NCBI RefSeq assembly: GCF_014174255.1
Contig: NZ_JABEQJ010000001.1
Span: 62,001-126,000, forward strand
Direction: 5' to 3'
Length of the DNA stretch: 64,000 nucleotides
DNA from: Gluconacetobacter sacchari
Lineage (GTDB): Bacteria > Pseudomonadota > Alphaproteobacteria > Acetobacterales > Acetobacteraceae
Part shown: positions 1 through 8,288 of the stretch, one piece after another
Layout: every line of letters begins with the position of its first letter
Position numbering within the stretch: position 1 is the first letter of the stretch
The notes under the pieces: model-generated
Databases searched by the model: none
What the model saw: only the letters and a program-made list of their open reading frames with translations
What the model was told of the DNA's origin: nothing
Position numbers and translations under genes: made by a program

Positions 1-32
1 TCGATCAGATGATCATGGTGGGCGGCTCGTGA
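1..32 (+). CDS. fliQ: C-terminal tail of an upstream gene, probably fliQ (partial)
   Basis: Reading frame 3 is open from the window edge and ends with TGA at 30-32, giving the tail DQMIMVGGS. FliQ is the small two-helix export-gate protein that normally precedes FliR, and a gene ending 34 bases before fliR fits it. Only nine residues are visible, so the identity rests mainly on gene order. Frame 2 is also open and ends with a TGA overlapping the fliR ATG, so it cannot be excluded. Confidence 0.45.
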   Translation, partial: DQMIMVGGS

Positions 33-66
33 AGACGGGCCGCGCGCCGGCAACGACCATCGTGGA

Positions 67-882
67 ATGAGCGGAGATCCGTTCTTTCCCGGCGGTTCCA
101 TCCCCGTCCTGGCCGCGATGTTCCTGATGACCCTGTGCCGGGTCAGCGCGATGGTGATGACAGCCCCCGGTTTCGGCGAAATGACCTCCCCCATGGTGGT
201 CAGGGCCGGGATCGCCCTGGTCGTCACGATCACCATCCTGCCGGTGGTACAGGGTCATCTGGTGGCCGTATCCGGTCCGGCGCTTCATCAACCGTCCATG
301 GTGGTCGCCATCATCGCGGGCGAACTGCTCTGCGGCGCCTTCATCGGGCTGCTGGCGCGCCTCGTCTCCATGGCGCTGATCATCGCGATGCAGATCATCG
401 CCCTTCTCACCGGCCTCGCCAGCATCCTGCAACCGGACCCGGAACTCGGGGCATCCAGCACGGCCGTCAGCCACATGGCCTCCTCGCTGACACCGGTCAT
501 CTTCCTCTCCACCGGCCTCTACGTCCTGCCGCTGGTCGCGGTGACGGGCTCGTACCACCTGTTTCCACCCGGCCATATGCCGATGCTCGGCGACATGACG
601 AAAAGCGTGGTGACCGCAACGGCACAGACATTCGTCCTGGCACTTCAACTGGCCGCGCCCTTCATCCTGATCGGCACCCTGTGGCCGGCCATGCTCGGCG
701 TCCTGAACCGCCTGATGCCCTCCATCCAGGTCTATGGCATCGCCATGCCGGCCCAGTTACTGGGCGGCATCCTTCTGCTGGCCCTGCTGATCCAGGTCAT
801 GACCGGCGTCTGGCAGGAAAGGATGAGCGACCTGCTCGTCACCTTGCCGGGCGTGGGCGCAACCCCCGCACCACACGGATAG
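67..882 (+). CDS. fliR: Flagellar export-gate protein FliR
   Basis: 271 aa, close to the usual FliR length of about 260. FliR is an inner-membrane part of the FliPQR export gate through which rod, hook and filament subunits leave the cell. The protein is almost wholly hydrophobic, with about six membrane stretches. It starts with the typical membrane entry (FLMTLCRVSAMVMTAPGFG) and has the conserved C-terminal region with NRLMPSIQVYGIAMPAQ. It lies just after a probable fliQ end and 12 bases before flhB, so the three are most likely one operon (fliQ-fliR-flhB), a common order in alphaproteobacteria. The ATG at 67 gives a full-length family protein. Confidence 0.93.
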   Translation: MSGDPFFPGGSIPVLAAMFLMTLCRVSAMVMTAPGFGEMTSPMVVRAGIALVVTITILPVVQGHLVAVSGPALHQPSMVVAIIAGELLCGAFIGLLARLVSMALIIAMQIIALLTGLASILQPDPELGASSTAVSHMASSLTPVIFLSTGLYVLPLVAVTGSYHLFPPGHMPMLGDMTKSVVTATAQTFVLALQLAAPFILIGTLWPAMLGVLNRLMPSIQVYGIAMPAQLLGGILLLALLIQVMTGVWQERMSDLLVTLPGVGATPAPHG

Positions 883-894
883 GGGCCGGCCCAC

Positions 895-1980
895 ATGGCG
901 GAGGAAGGATCGGCCAGCGACGACCGGACGCAGGCGCCGACCGGGAAAAGACTGGAAAAGGCGCGCGAAGACGGCAATGTCGCGCAATCCCGCGAAACGC
1001 AGATGCTCCTGGTCCTGGGGGCGTTCCTCACCGTCTTCACCATGACGACCACGTTCTCGGGCGGCCTGTTTCTACGACACATGCGCGGATTGATGGAGCG
1101 GTTCGATACGATCCCACCGGATGGCAACGCACTCTACCTGATGCTCCGGCAGGCGGTGCGCGAAGGGGCCCTGCTGGCAGCGCCTCTGGTGCTGGTCTGC
1201 ATGGCTGTCGTCATTGCTTCCAGCATGCTGCAGACGGGCCTGCTGTTCCGGCCCCAGGCTCTCATCCCCGATATCACACGCCTGTCTCCCCTGTCGGGGA
1301 TCAAACGCGTGATCAGCGTCACCAACCTGATCGAAATGCTGAAAAGCCTGGTCAAGTTCGTCGTCTTCGGGGCCGTGCTCTATGGCGTGGCGCAAGGAAC
1401 TCTGCACATCGCGCCCGAGGCCGAACGCTGGACCCTCCGCCACCTCACCGCGGAACTCATCTCCTGGTTCGTCTATGCCACACTGATCATCCTGGCGATC
1501 CAGGGCGTGATCGCCGTCCTAGACGAGATCTGGACACGCTACCACCGGCTACAGAAACTGCGCATGAGCCATCAGGACATCAAGGAAGAAGCGCGCGAAG
1601 CCGACGGCGATCCCAAGGTCAAGGCCAAGCAGAAACAGATCCGCATGCAGCGCGCCCGGCAACGCATGATCCAGGCGGTCAGGAAGGCCACGGTCATCGT
1701 CACCAACCCGACCCACTATGCCGTGGCGCTGTCGTATGAAAACAGTTCGGATGCCGCACCCCGGGTCGTCGCCAAGGGTTCGGACGAACTGGCCGCCCGG
1801 ATCCGCGAGGCGGCCGAAGATTCAAAAGTCCCGATCGTCTCCAATCCACCGCTGGCCCGCGCGCTCTATACCCTGCCGGTGGATTCCGAAATCCCGCCGG
1901 ACTATTTCCAGCCGGTCGCCGCGATCATCGCGTACATCATGAAGCTCAAGACCCCGGGCTCACGCGCGCCCCGACAGTAA
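895..1980 (+). CDS. flhB: Flagellar export switch protein FlhB
   Basis: 361 aa, normal for FlhB. It controls the switch of export specificity from rod/hook to filament subunits. The N-terminal region (RTQAPTGKRLEKAREDGNVAQS) is the conserved FlhB/YscU start, followed by four membrane segments and a charged linker (residues about 225-265). The autocleavage motif NPTH is at residues 271-274, within VTNPTHYAVAL. The soluble tail continues to the conserved region ARALY near the end. All key residues for self-cleavage are present. It follows fliR by 12 bases. Confidence 0.95.
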   Translation: MAEEGSASDDRTQAPTGKRLEKAREDGNVAQSRETQMLLVLGAFLTVFTMTTTFSGGLFLRHMRGLMERFDTIPPDGNALYLMLRQAVREGALLAAPLVLVCMAVVIASSMLQTGLLFRPQALIPDITRLSPLSGIKRVISVTNLIEMLKSLVKFVVFGAVLYGVAQGTLHIAPEAERWTLRHLTAELISWFVYATLIILAIQGVIAVLDEIWTRYHRLQKLRMSHQDIKEEAREADGDPKVKAKQKQIRMQRARQRMIQAVRKATVIVTNPTHYAVALSYENSSDAAPRVVAKGSDELAARIREAAEDSKVPIVSNPPLARALYTLPVDSEIPPDYFQPVAAIIAYIMKLKTPGSRAPRQ

Positions 1981-2283
1981 AAGACGGCCCGACTGGTCGG
2001 CCTCTGCATCATATTCCCGGCTGGAGATAATTTGGTAACATATTTCCTGTAGCCATCAGCCTAGAATGGCGCAGGAAGTCCTTGCGTTTCGCGTCGCCCA
2101 TGCTACTCAGGTGCCTAGCAAGGCACAGGTGTCGCGCAGGGAATGTTTCAGCCGCCATTCCATGTCCGTAAGATCCTACGCCCGACATGATGTCATAAGC
2201 CGCAAGGCCGTGATCGGGTAATGATCTTTCCTGCTTGATGGTAGGCGGAACAGAGAGCTGCGCGCGCAAGGCGGGGACGACGG
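1981..2283. other. Intergenic region between flhB and flgE
   Basis: About 300 bases without a convincing gene. It holds a bulged hairpin just after the flhB stop (1986-2002, stem GG-CCGA/TCGG-CC with loop CTGG), which may act as a weak terminator. A second 6-bp hairpin is at 2111-2126 (GTGCCT / AGGCAC, loop AGCA). I could not find a sigma-54 (GG-N10-GC) or sigma-28 promoter for flgE, so the flgE promoter is unassigned. Confidence 0.5.
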
Positions 2284-4050
2284 ATGTCAGTTTTCAATGC
2301 CCTTACCACGGCTGTCAGCGGTATCAACGCCCAGTCGACCGCATTTACGAATCTCAGCAACAACATCTCCAACAGCCAGACGGTCGGGTACAAGGCCACC
2401 ACAACGGCGTTCCAGGATTTCGTCGCGAGTTCGCTGGCCAGCACGGCCTCATCCGATATTTCGGATTCCGTCTCCGCCGTCACCGTCCAGCATGTGGACA
2501 ATCAGGGCACGGCGTCGGTCAGCACCGATCAGCTTGCCAGTTCGATTTCCGGCAGCGGCCTCTTCGTCGTTTCCAAGGAAACCGGCGCCACGACCTCAGC
2601 CATTCCGCAGTTTTCGTCTCAGGATTACTACACGCGCAACGGCGAGGTCTACAAGAACAACGAAGGCTACCTGGTCAATACCAGCGGCTACTATCTCGAC
2701 GGCTACATGGCCGATCCCAAGACCGGAACACTCGGCACCGCCCTGACCCAGCTCAATGTCAACAACATCGCCTTCCGGCCGACCCAGACGACGACGCTGA
2801 CGCTGAATGCCACTGTCGGCACGCTTCCGGCCAGCAGCACAAATCCGACGAGCACCAGCCAGACCTATACGACCGCGCCGGTCACGACCTATGATGCGAA
2901 TGGCGAGCCGCATTCGGTGGGCCTGAACTGGACCCAGAACAGCGTCAATCCATATGTGTGGACCGTCAGCGCCTACGACGCCAGCGGCGGCGGCGCGATC
3001 GCAGCCAATACGTCAACCGTCACATTCAATACGAATGGCTCGATACAGTCCGTTACCTCCGGAACCGGCGCTTCCGCCACCACCGTGACGGCAAGCGGCG
3101 CAACCGCTTCCATTCCGATCACCGCGACGTACGGCAGCGCGGTGCAGAACATCACGCTCAATCTCGGCACGATCGGTGGAACCAGCGGCACGACCCTGGC
3201 GGCCGCCACCGGGACCCCGACCGCCAAACAGGTCAATCCCCTGGCCGCCGGAACGACAGCCGGCACACTCACGATGCCGGCCACGATCCTGGGCACCACC
3301 ACTGGAACCGCCCAGACTTATACGACGGTGCCGTTCGACACCTCCGCGACCGACACGACCGGCGCGGACGCAGTGTCCGCCGTCTGGACGCAGGCACCCG
3401 TCACCGGCGCCACGACCAACCCCGTCTGGAACCTGACATTCGTCAATCCATATACCGGCGCCAGCCTTTCGGATTCCTATCAGGTTACCTTCGACCCGGC
3501 CACCGGCGCCGCGGCGTCCGTCTCGGATCTGACGCCAAACCCGAACAGCCCGACGCCGGTGCCAGGCGGCCTCAGCGCTCTGGCGCTCACGGTCGGCGGA
3601 ACGGCTTATACGGCTAATCTCAGCAACGCCTCGCTTTCGACGGCCTCGACGCTGAGCACGGACACCTCGTCCCTCACGTCTGACAGCGTCGCCACCGGCA
3701 CCTATCAGGGGATCCAGATCGAAAGCGACGGCTCGGTCATGGCCCAGTTCGACACCGGCACCCAGTTGGTGGGCAAGATCGCGCTGGCAAACTTCGCCAA
3801 TGTCGACGGGCTGAATGCCGTCGACGGGCAGGCCTATACCGTCACGGCGGCCTCCGGCAACGCCAGGATCGGCACCGTCGGGGCCAACGGCACCGGCACG
3901 CTGGCGGTCGGATATGTGGAATCCTCCACAACCGACCTGACCAGCGACCTGTCCGCCCTGATCGTCGCGCAGGAAGCCTATTCCGCCAATACCAAGGTCG
4001 TCACGACCGCGGACCAGTTGCTGCAAACCACCATCGCCATGAAGCAGTAA
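2284..4050 (+). CDS. flgE: Flagellar hook protein FlgE
   Basis: 588 aa, longer than the enterobacterial hook protein (about 400) but usual for alphaproteobacteria with enlarged surface domains. The N-terminus (FNALTTAVSGINAQSTAFTNLSNNISNSQT) and C-terminus (IVAQEAYSANTKVVTTADQLLQTTIAMKQ) are the conserved D0/D1 rod-type helices. Between them lie Thr/Ala/Gly-rich beta modules. Two of these modules (about residues 193-300 and 342-410, each with a QTYTT-P start and a VTF-x-G end) reappear in the DUF1217 protein at 14754. The gene is monocistronic: a 300-base gap precedes it and a 14-bp stem hairpin follows. Confidence 0.95.
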   Translation: MSVFNALTTAVSGINAQSTAFTNLSNNISNSQTVGYKATTTAFQDFVASSLASTASSDISDSVSAVTVQHVDNQGTASVSTDQLASSISGSGLFVVSKETGATTSAIPQFSSQDYYTRNGEVYKNNEGYLVNTSGYYLDGYMADPKTGTLGTALTQLNVNNIAFRPTQTTTLTLNATVGTLPASSTNPTSTSQTYTTAPVTTYDANGEPHSVGLNWTQNSVNPYVWTVSAYDASGGGAIAANTSTVTFNTNGSIQSVTSGTGASATTVTASGATASIPITATYGSAVQNITLNLGTIGGTSGTTLAAATGTPTAKQVNPLAAGTTAGTLTMPATILGTTTGTAQTYTTVPFDTSATDTTGADAVSAVWTQAPVTGATTNPVWNLTFVNPYTGASLSDSYQVTFDPATGAAASVSDLTPNPNSPTPVPGGLSALALTVGGTAYTANLSNASLSTASTLSTDTSSLTSDSVATGTYQGIQIESDGSVMAQFDTGTQLVGKIALANFANVDGLNAVDGQAYTVTAASGNARIGTVGANGTGTLAVGYVESSTTDLTSDLSALIVAQEAYSANTKVVTTADQLLQTTIAMKQ

Positions 4051-4062
4051 GCTGATCCACAC

Positions 4063-4095
4063 CCGGCTGGCCTCTGACGGACAGAGGCCAGCCGG
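4063..4095 (+). terminator. Strong hairpin after flgE
   Basis: A perfect 14-bp inverted repeat (CCGGCTGGCCTCTG and its complement) with a 5-base loop ACGGA starts 12 bases after the flgE stop. No clear U-tract follows, so it may work as an mRNA 3' end stabiliser as well as a terminator. Confidence 0.65.
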
Positions 4096-4374
4096 CGTAA
4101 CGAATACGATTGTTCCTCAGCCGATACGCGATGCCGCGCCTCGCCGGCAGACAGCGTGCTGCAATCGGCCTCCAATTCGTTCGTTCATGCCCGGCCGACA
4201 TGGCCGCGTCGCCTTCCGGCCGCATCGAACCAGCCGACCTCCCCGACACGGGTCAATGACACCCCTTCGATCCCATCGCGCGGCGCACGGCGCCAGTCGA
4301 TGGCGGCCACGCCGCCAATCGTCACGAACGGCCCAGCCCTCCCATTGAGCATGCACCGTGCAGTAGCTACACTG

Positions 4375-4389
4375 TCAACAAAGCGTTAA
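4375..4389 (+). promoter_or_regulatory. Possible CtrA-type binding site upstream of fliL
   Basis: TCAA, seven bases, then TTAA(C): one mismatch from the CtrA consensus TTAA-N7-TTAA known from Caulobacter. It lies 25 bases before the fliL start in an otherwise GC-rich region. A similar site precedes flgK, and a CtrA-family regulator is encoded at 24507-25310. Binding itself is inference. Confidence 0.35.
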
Positions 4390-4414
4390 CCTCCCTTCCC
4401 GGAGCCACCTGCAT

Positions 4415-4945
4415 ATGAGCGAGACTGTAACCGGCGGCGCATCCGGGCTTTCTTCCGCGGACGAAAGACGACAATCCATGGCAGCGGAAGCCGCACCCGG
4501 CCGTTCCAGGAAGACGATGCTCCTCGCAGGTCTCGTGGTCATTATCCTCGCGGCGGGCGGCGCCACGATGTTCATGACCAAGGGCCGCCTGTTTCATTCG
4601 GTCCAGCACGGCGTGGCACGCCAGGCGAGCCAGATGCTTCATCCCCCGATCATCCTGGGCATCCCGTCGATCGTGTCCAATCTCGATAATGGCGATGGCC
4701 GGCCGGTCTATGTAAAACTGACGGCCAAGGTCGAAATTTCGGGCGCGCGGGACGAAGCCTCGCTCCAGAACATGATTCCGCGCGTCCAGGACATTTTCCA
4801 GACATACCTCCACGAGACACGGCCGCAGGATATCCGGGGCGACGGCATCTATCGGCTGCGCGAGGCGATCATCCGTCGCCTGAGAGCGGAATTAACGCCC
4901 TTGCAGGTCACGAACCTGTATCTGGTTGAATTCCTGATTCAGTAA
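4415..4945 (+). CDS. fliL: Flagellar basal-body-associated protein FliL
   Basis: 176 aa, typical length. FliL is a single-pass inner-membrane protein with a periplasmic stomatin-like domain that surrounds the stator and supports torque. A cytoplasmic N-tail of about 33 residues is followed by one membrane segment (TMLLAGLVVIILAAGG, residues about 34-50). The periplasmic domain ends in the conserved GIYRLREAIIRRLRAEL and VTNLYLVEFLIQ. It leads the fliL-fliM-DUF6468 unit, as in many alphaproteobacteria. Confidence 0.93.
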   Translation: MSETVTGGASGLSSADERRQSMAAEAAPGRSRKTMLLAGLVVIILAAGGATMFMTKGRLFHSVQHGVARQASQMLHPPIILGIPSIVSNLDNGDGRPVYVKLTAKVEISGARDEASLQNMIPRVQDIFQTYLHETRPQDIRGDGIYRLREAIIRRLRAELTPLQVTNLYLVEFLIQ

Positions 4946-5003
4946 TCGAAACGATTTACTTGATGCTCGCGCAGAATAGAGTTCAAACCGTGGCGAAGAC
5001 ACT

Positions 5004-6155
5004 ATGCAGGACGTAAACGACACGCCGGACGCCGACCCGCCCCAGGAGAGCGACGCCGATGCGCCGTCCGACATCCATGGGCACGAATCGGCCCAGGCCC
5101 ACGCGAGGCGAGAGGACGCGTCGACAGGGTTCGAGAACAGCATGATCAGCAGCCATGTTCTCGACCAGTCCGAGATCGACAGCCTGCTGGGCAATAGTTT
5201 TTCCAGCCTCCCCGACCGGGAGGAAACCGGCATGGAGCGCGTCATCAAGGCCGGGTTCGTGGCCTACGAACGCCTGCCGATGCTGGAAATCGTACTGGAC
5301 CGGCTCGTCAGACTCCTGTCGTCCACGTTGCGCAATTTCACGAACGACAACGTCGAAATCACCATGGAGAGCACACGCTCGATGTGTTTCGGCGACTATA
5401 TGAATACGGTGCCGTCATCCTCGCTGTTCGCGGTGTTCAAGGCCGTCCAATGGGAGAATTACGGCCTGATCGTCATCGATTCCGCCCTGTCCTATTCCAT
5501 TATCGATATCCTGATGGGCGGCCCGCGCGGCGTCGGCCATGTCGGGACCGAAGGCCGCCCGCATACGGCGATCGAACGATCCCTGATCGAAAAACTGATC
5601 ACGCTGACGCTCAACGACCTCTCGGCAGCCTTCACACCGGTCTGCACGATCGATCTCAGCTTCGAACGGCTGGAGGTCAGTTCCCGTTTCGCGGCGATCG
5701 CCCGCGCCTCCAATGCCGTGGTGATGACGAAGCTGCATATCGACATGGAGGACAAGAGCGGCAATCTCGACCTCATCATCCCCTATGCGACGCTGGAGCC
5801 GGTGCGTGACCGCCTGTCCCAGCAATTCATGGGCGAACGGTTCGGCCGCGACTCGATCTGGGAAAACCACCTGATTTCCGAGATTCTCGAAACCGACGTC
5901 GAGGTCTCCGCCGTCTTCGAGGAAAAACTGATACCGCTTTCCCAGGTGCTCGCCCTGCGTCCGGGCATGCAGATCGCCTTTCCCTACCGGCGCGACATCC
6001 CGATCCATGTCACGCTGCAATGCGGGCAGACGTCCCTGTTCGAAGGCAGACTCGGGCAATTGCATGGCAAGGCGGCCGTGAAGATCGAACGGCGCCTGGT
6101 GCCCGCGGACAGCCCGCACCCCCACAGCACACCTCCCCTCGCATCAAGCGAATAA
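5004..6155 (+). CDS. fliM: Flagellar motor switch protein FliM
   Basis: 383 aa. FliM is the C-ring protein that binds CheY-P and switches rotation. The CheY-P binding motif VLDQSEIDSLLG is present, but after an N-terminal acidic extension of about 50 residues (Asp/Glu/Pro-rich) that is longer than in enteric FliM. The middle CheC-like domain (RNFTNDNVEITMESTRS, GRPHTAIERSLIEKL) and the C-terminal SpoA domain (LRPGMQIAFPYR, LFEGRLGQLHGKAAVKI) follow. FliN is not adjacent. It starts 58 bases after fliL. Confidence 0.95.
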   Translation: MQDVNDTPDADPPQESDADAPSDIHGHESAQAHARREDASTGFENSMISSHVLDQSEIDSLLGNSFSSLPDREETGMERVIKAGFVAYERLPMLEIVLDRLVRLLSSTLRNFTNDNVEITMESTRSMCFGDYMNTVPSSSLFAVFKAVQWENYGLIVIDSALSYSIIDILMGGPRGVGHVGTEGRPHTAIERSLIEKLITLTLNDLSAAFTPVCTIDLSFERLEVSSRFAAIARASNAVVMTKLHIDMEDKSGNLDLIIPYATLEPVRDRLSQQFMGERFGRDSIWENHLISEILETDVEVSAVFEEKLIPLSQVLALRPGMQIAFPYRRDIPIHVTLQCGQTSLFEGRLGQLHGKAAVKIERRLVPADSPHPHSTPPLASSE

Positions 6156-6174
6156 GAAACCAGGATCATCGCAG

Positions 6175-6885
6175 ATGCTGACGCAGATCCAGTTGATCAT
6201 CGAAATCGTTTTATCGTTCTTCCTGCTATTGGGAATTATCTACAGTTTTTATCTCAGCCGCATTCTGTCCAGTCTCAGGCGCGACCGCGAAAGCCTGATG
6301 GCACTGGTCGAGAAACTGGAGGCCAGCGTAAAAAGCGCGGAAGATGGCGTGGAGAAGCTGCGCGTGGCGGGCGAAGTCAGCGGCCGTCCGCTCAGCCGCA
6401 TGATCGAACTGGCCCGGGTCACGGGCACCGAACTGGACAGCATGGTCACCAAGGCCGACGCGACGGCCGATCGCCTCGAAACGGCAACCATCAAGGCCTC
6501 CCCGCACGAAAGGAAGCTGGAGCGACTACTCGAAAAGGCCGCTGAAGTCACACCCGACCACACCCTCCATGTCCGGAACGATCTCGCACCCGACAGCATG
6601 CGGCCGGAAACCGAGACGGCGCCCCTGATTGACACCCGGACAGGCAAGACCGAATCCGGATCGTCACAGCCACCCGCCGCGCCGACGATCACCCGCACGC
6701 CAAACGCCAATCCCGGCGACAGGCCTCACGACACGCTCCCGGCAATGCACGCCACGGAGCCTGGCCCCGCACCGGGAAACGAGAAATCGAGGAATGCCCG
6801 AACCAAGACCCCGGCATCGACCCGGCAGACAAATCAGCAGTTGAGACGGCTCGAGAACAATTTCCTGGGCCGGCCTGCCCGCTAG
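6175..6885 (+). CDS. DUF6468-type flagellar-cluster membrane protein
   Basis: 236 aa. One N-terminal membrane helix (residues about 5-27, IEIVLSFFLLLGIIYSFYL) is followed by a predicted coiled-coil (residues about 38-110, LVEKLEASVKSAEDGVEKL) and a Pro/Thr/Arg-rich disordered tail. Proteins of this shape, assigned to DUF6468, sit directly after fliM in many alphaproteobacterial flagellar clusters. Their function is not established. It follows fliM by 19 bases and is presumably co-transcribed. The tail composition suggests a flexible cytoplasmic region that could contact the C-ring or stator. Confidence 0.75.
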   Translation: MLTQIQLIIEIVLSFFLLLGIIYSFYLSRILSSLRRDRESLMALVEKLEASVKSAEDGVEKLRVAGEVSGRPLSRMIELARVTGTELDSMVTKADATADRLETATIKASPHERKLERLLEKAAEVTPDHTLHVRNDLAPDSMRPETETAPLIDTRTGKTESGSSQPPAAPTITRTPNANPGDRPHDTLPAMHATEPGPAPGNEKSRNARTKTPASTRQTNQQLRRLENNFLGRPAR

Positions 6886-6897
6886 GGAACCGCTCTC

Positions 6898-7398
6898 CTA
6901 CCAGTATCCGCCGATCACATGCCGGGGCTGGGTCGGACCGGGGTCCGCATTGGGCGACCATGCGCTCCAGTCCCACTCGGCCGTATCGCGCCTGTTCTCC
7001 GCTGTCATCGCCGGAATCGCCGACGCAGCCGGCACGGACCGCCGCCGCCTTTTCCCGGCATCGACCGCCGACAGATAATAGCTGTAGGCCGTCGCCGACC
7101 CCATATACACGCAGCCGCACCCGATCGGATCGGCATAAAGATAGACCGGCCCGACCGAAGACGGACGATAGGTCAGCGCGCCGGGCGGCAGCGTATTCAT
7201 CATGGCGTAGCGCGCCGTCGTGTCCGCCTTGTGCGCAACGAAACCGGCGTCCGACAGGCGCCTGTCCATATCCAGATAAGGCCTTGCCGGAGACAGGCAG
7301 CCCGCCAGTCCGACGGATGCCAGCGTCGCCGCGCCCACCCGGATCGCATGCCACCGGATGCCCGGTAGACGCACCATGAAATGACGTCGCAATGTCAT
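6898..7398 (-). CDS. Putative flagellar-cluster lipoprotein
   Basis: 166 aa. The N-terminal signal ends in a lipobox with LAG before Cys34 (VGLAGC), so it should be a lipid-anchored envelope protein. The mature part is rich in Tyr, Ala and Arg (PVYLYADPIGCGCVYMGS, then a C-terminal WDWSAWSPN). It does not look like the L-ring lipoprotein FlgH, which is longer. It is the last gene of the minus-strand unit flgI-flgJ-FlgN-like and follows it by 84 bases. The ATG at 7398 has a weak GAAAAGAG ribosome site; an in-frame ATG at 7377 is possible. Function unknown. Confidence 0.7.
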   Translation of the reverse strand: MTLRRHFMVRLPGIRWHAIRVGAATLASVGLAGCLSPARPYLDMDRRLSDAGFVAHKADTTARYAMMNTLPPGALTYRPSSVGPVYLYADPIGCGCVYMGSATAYSYYLSAVDAGKRRRRSVPAASAIPAMTAENRRDTAEWDWSAWSPNADPGPTQPRHVIGGYW

Positions 7399-7482
7399 GA
7401 ATACTCTTTTCGGGATAGCGAGAGATCGAATGCGGCGAGACCGTCCGTTCGCACCTGCACGATATCAGGTGCGGTCAGGTTT

Positions 7483-7914
7483 TCAGACATCGCTGCGCAG
7501 GGTCAATGCCGTCTGCGCGCCGATATTGGCCATATATTGACCCGAAGCCCCATACCCGACCCCTGCTTCCTGCGTCGCATCCACGACGATCAGCCGGATC
7601 AGGACGTTCTGCGCGTCGATCGCACCTTGCAGCAGGATACGGTTGGCCCGCACCAGCGCACCGAAGCGCCCGGCCGCCTCTTCGGTTTCCGGCGTCATCA
7701 GGACCTGCGTGTATTCGGCCGGCAATGCGTCTTCCCCGTCGACCAGCAGGATGCTCTCCAGGGCTTCCATCTCTCTCTGCTTCTTCGGAAGCATCTCCAC
7801 GACATCCCGCAGCCTGCCGGCTTTCAGAAGATCGTTCTCCGCTTCCAGAACGGCACAGACCCTCTGGAAGCCGGCCAGGAGAGACCGCGCCGTTCTGTCC
7901 GGCGCGCGCTTCAT
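7483..7914 (-). CDS. FlgN-like flagellar chaperone candidate
   Basis: 143 aa, all-helical by composition, with a long amphipathic first half (LEAENDLLKAGRLRDVVEMLPKKQREMEALE). FlgN chaperones are about 140 aa, helical, and bind FlgK/FlgL before export. Size, fold type and position right after flgJ agree with an FlgN-family protein, but sequence likeness is weak. Its ATG overlaps the flgJ stop by 4 bases, so translation is coupled. It could instead be another type of small flagellar chaperone. Confidence 0.6.
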   Translation of the reverse strand: MKRAPDRTARSLLAGFQRVCAVLEAENDLLKAGRLRDVVEMLPKKQREMEALESILLVDGEDALPAEYTQVLMTPETEEAAGRFGALVRANRILLQGAIDAQNVLIRLIVVDATQEAGVGYGASGQYMANIGAQTALTLRSDV

Positions 7915-8282
7915 GACTGGCCCTGCTCCCGCGGGCCGGCCTCCCGCCGGGCCGGTTCCTGGCCGCCCGCCACCTGCTGGCTCTGCTCCTGCATGGCCAG
8001 GATCTGGCGATAGACGCTGTCGGCGATGCCGATCCCGCCACTCTTGGCGATCTGCTTGCCGAGTTCCAGAACCTGAAGCGACCGGAACTGCTTTTCCGCC
8101 GCCCCCCCGCCGAACATGCCGTCGGACGTATCGACGGTATCGAACATCGGCTGCAACAATTCGCCGATGGTCACACTTTCAAACGAGACCGCCGCCTTGC
8201 GGGCCTGTTCCGCCTGTCCGGACGCAACAGGCTGCCGGTCGATCAAGGACAGCGAAGACGCGACACTGCCAACCCCACTCAT
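7911..8282 (-). CDS. flgJ: Rod-binding protein, FlgJ N-terminal type
   Basis: 123 aa. It contains only the rod-binding domain of FlgJ (SVTIGELLQPMFDTVDTSDGMFGGGAAEKQFRSLQVLELGKQIAKSGGIGIADSVYRQIL) and then a Gln/Arg/Gly-rich tail. The C-terminal muramidase domain of enteric FlgJ (about 313 aa) is absent, as is usual in alphaproteobacteria. The protein should cap the growing rod in the periplasm; the wall must be opened by another enzyme, for which the lytic transglycosylase at 9751-10629 is a candidate. It starts 6 bases after flgI. Confidence 0.88.
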   Translation of the reverse strand: MSGVGSVASSLSLIDRQPVASGQAEQARKAAVSFESVTIGELLQPMFDTVDTSDGMFGGGAAEKQFRSLQVLELGKQIAKSGGIGIADSVYRQILAMQEQSQQVAGGQEPARREAGPREQGQS

Positions 8283-8288
8283 GTCAAG

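Larger units (their letters stand above)
4051..4414. other. Intergenic region between flgE and fliL
   Basis: 364 bases. It holds the flgE hairpin (4063-4095) and, shortly before fliL, a CtrA-like site (4375-4389). Open frames here are short, arginine-rich and lack ribosome binding sites, so I call no gene. Confidence 0.5.

Noticed and set aside
135-1739. A 534-codon plus-strand frame across fliR and flhB
   Set aside because: It overlaps two well-recognised genes in another frame and has Arg/Gly/His-rich shadow composition.
2069-2088. A sigma-54 promoter look-alike (TGGCGC ... TTGCG) before flgE
   Set aside because: The GG and GC elements are 14 bases apart, not 10, so the spacing is wrong.
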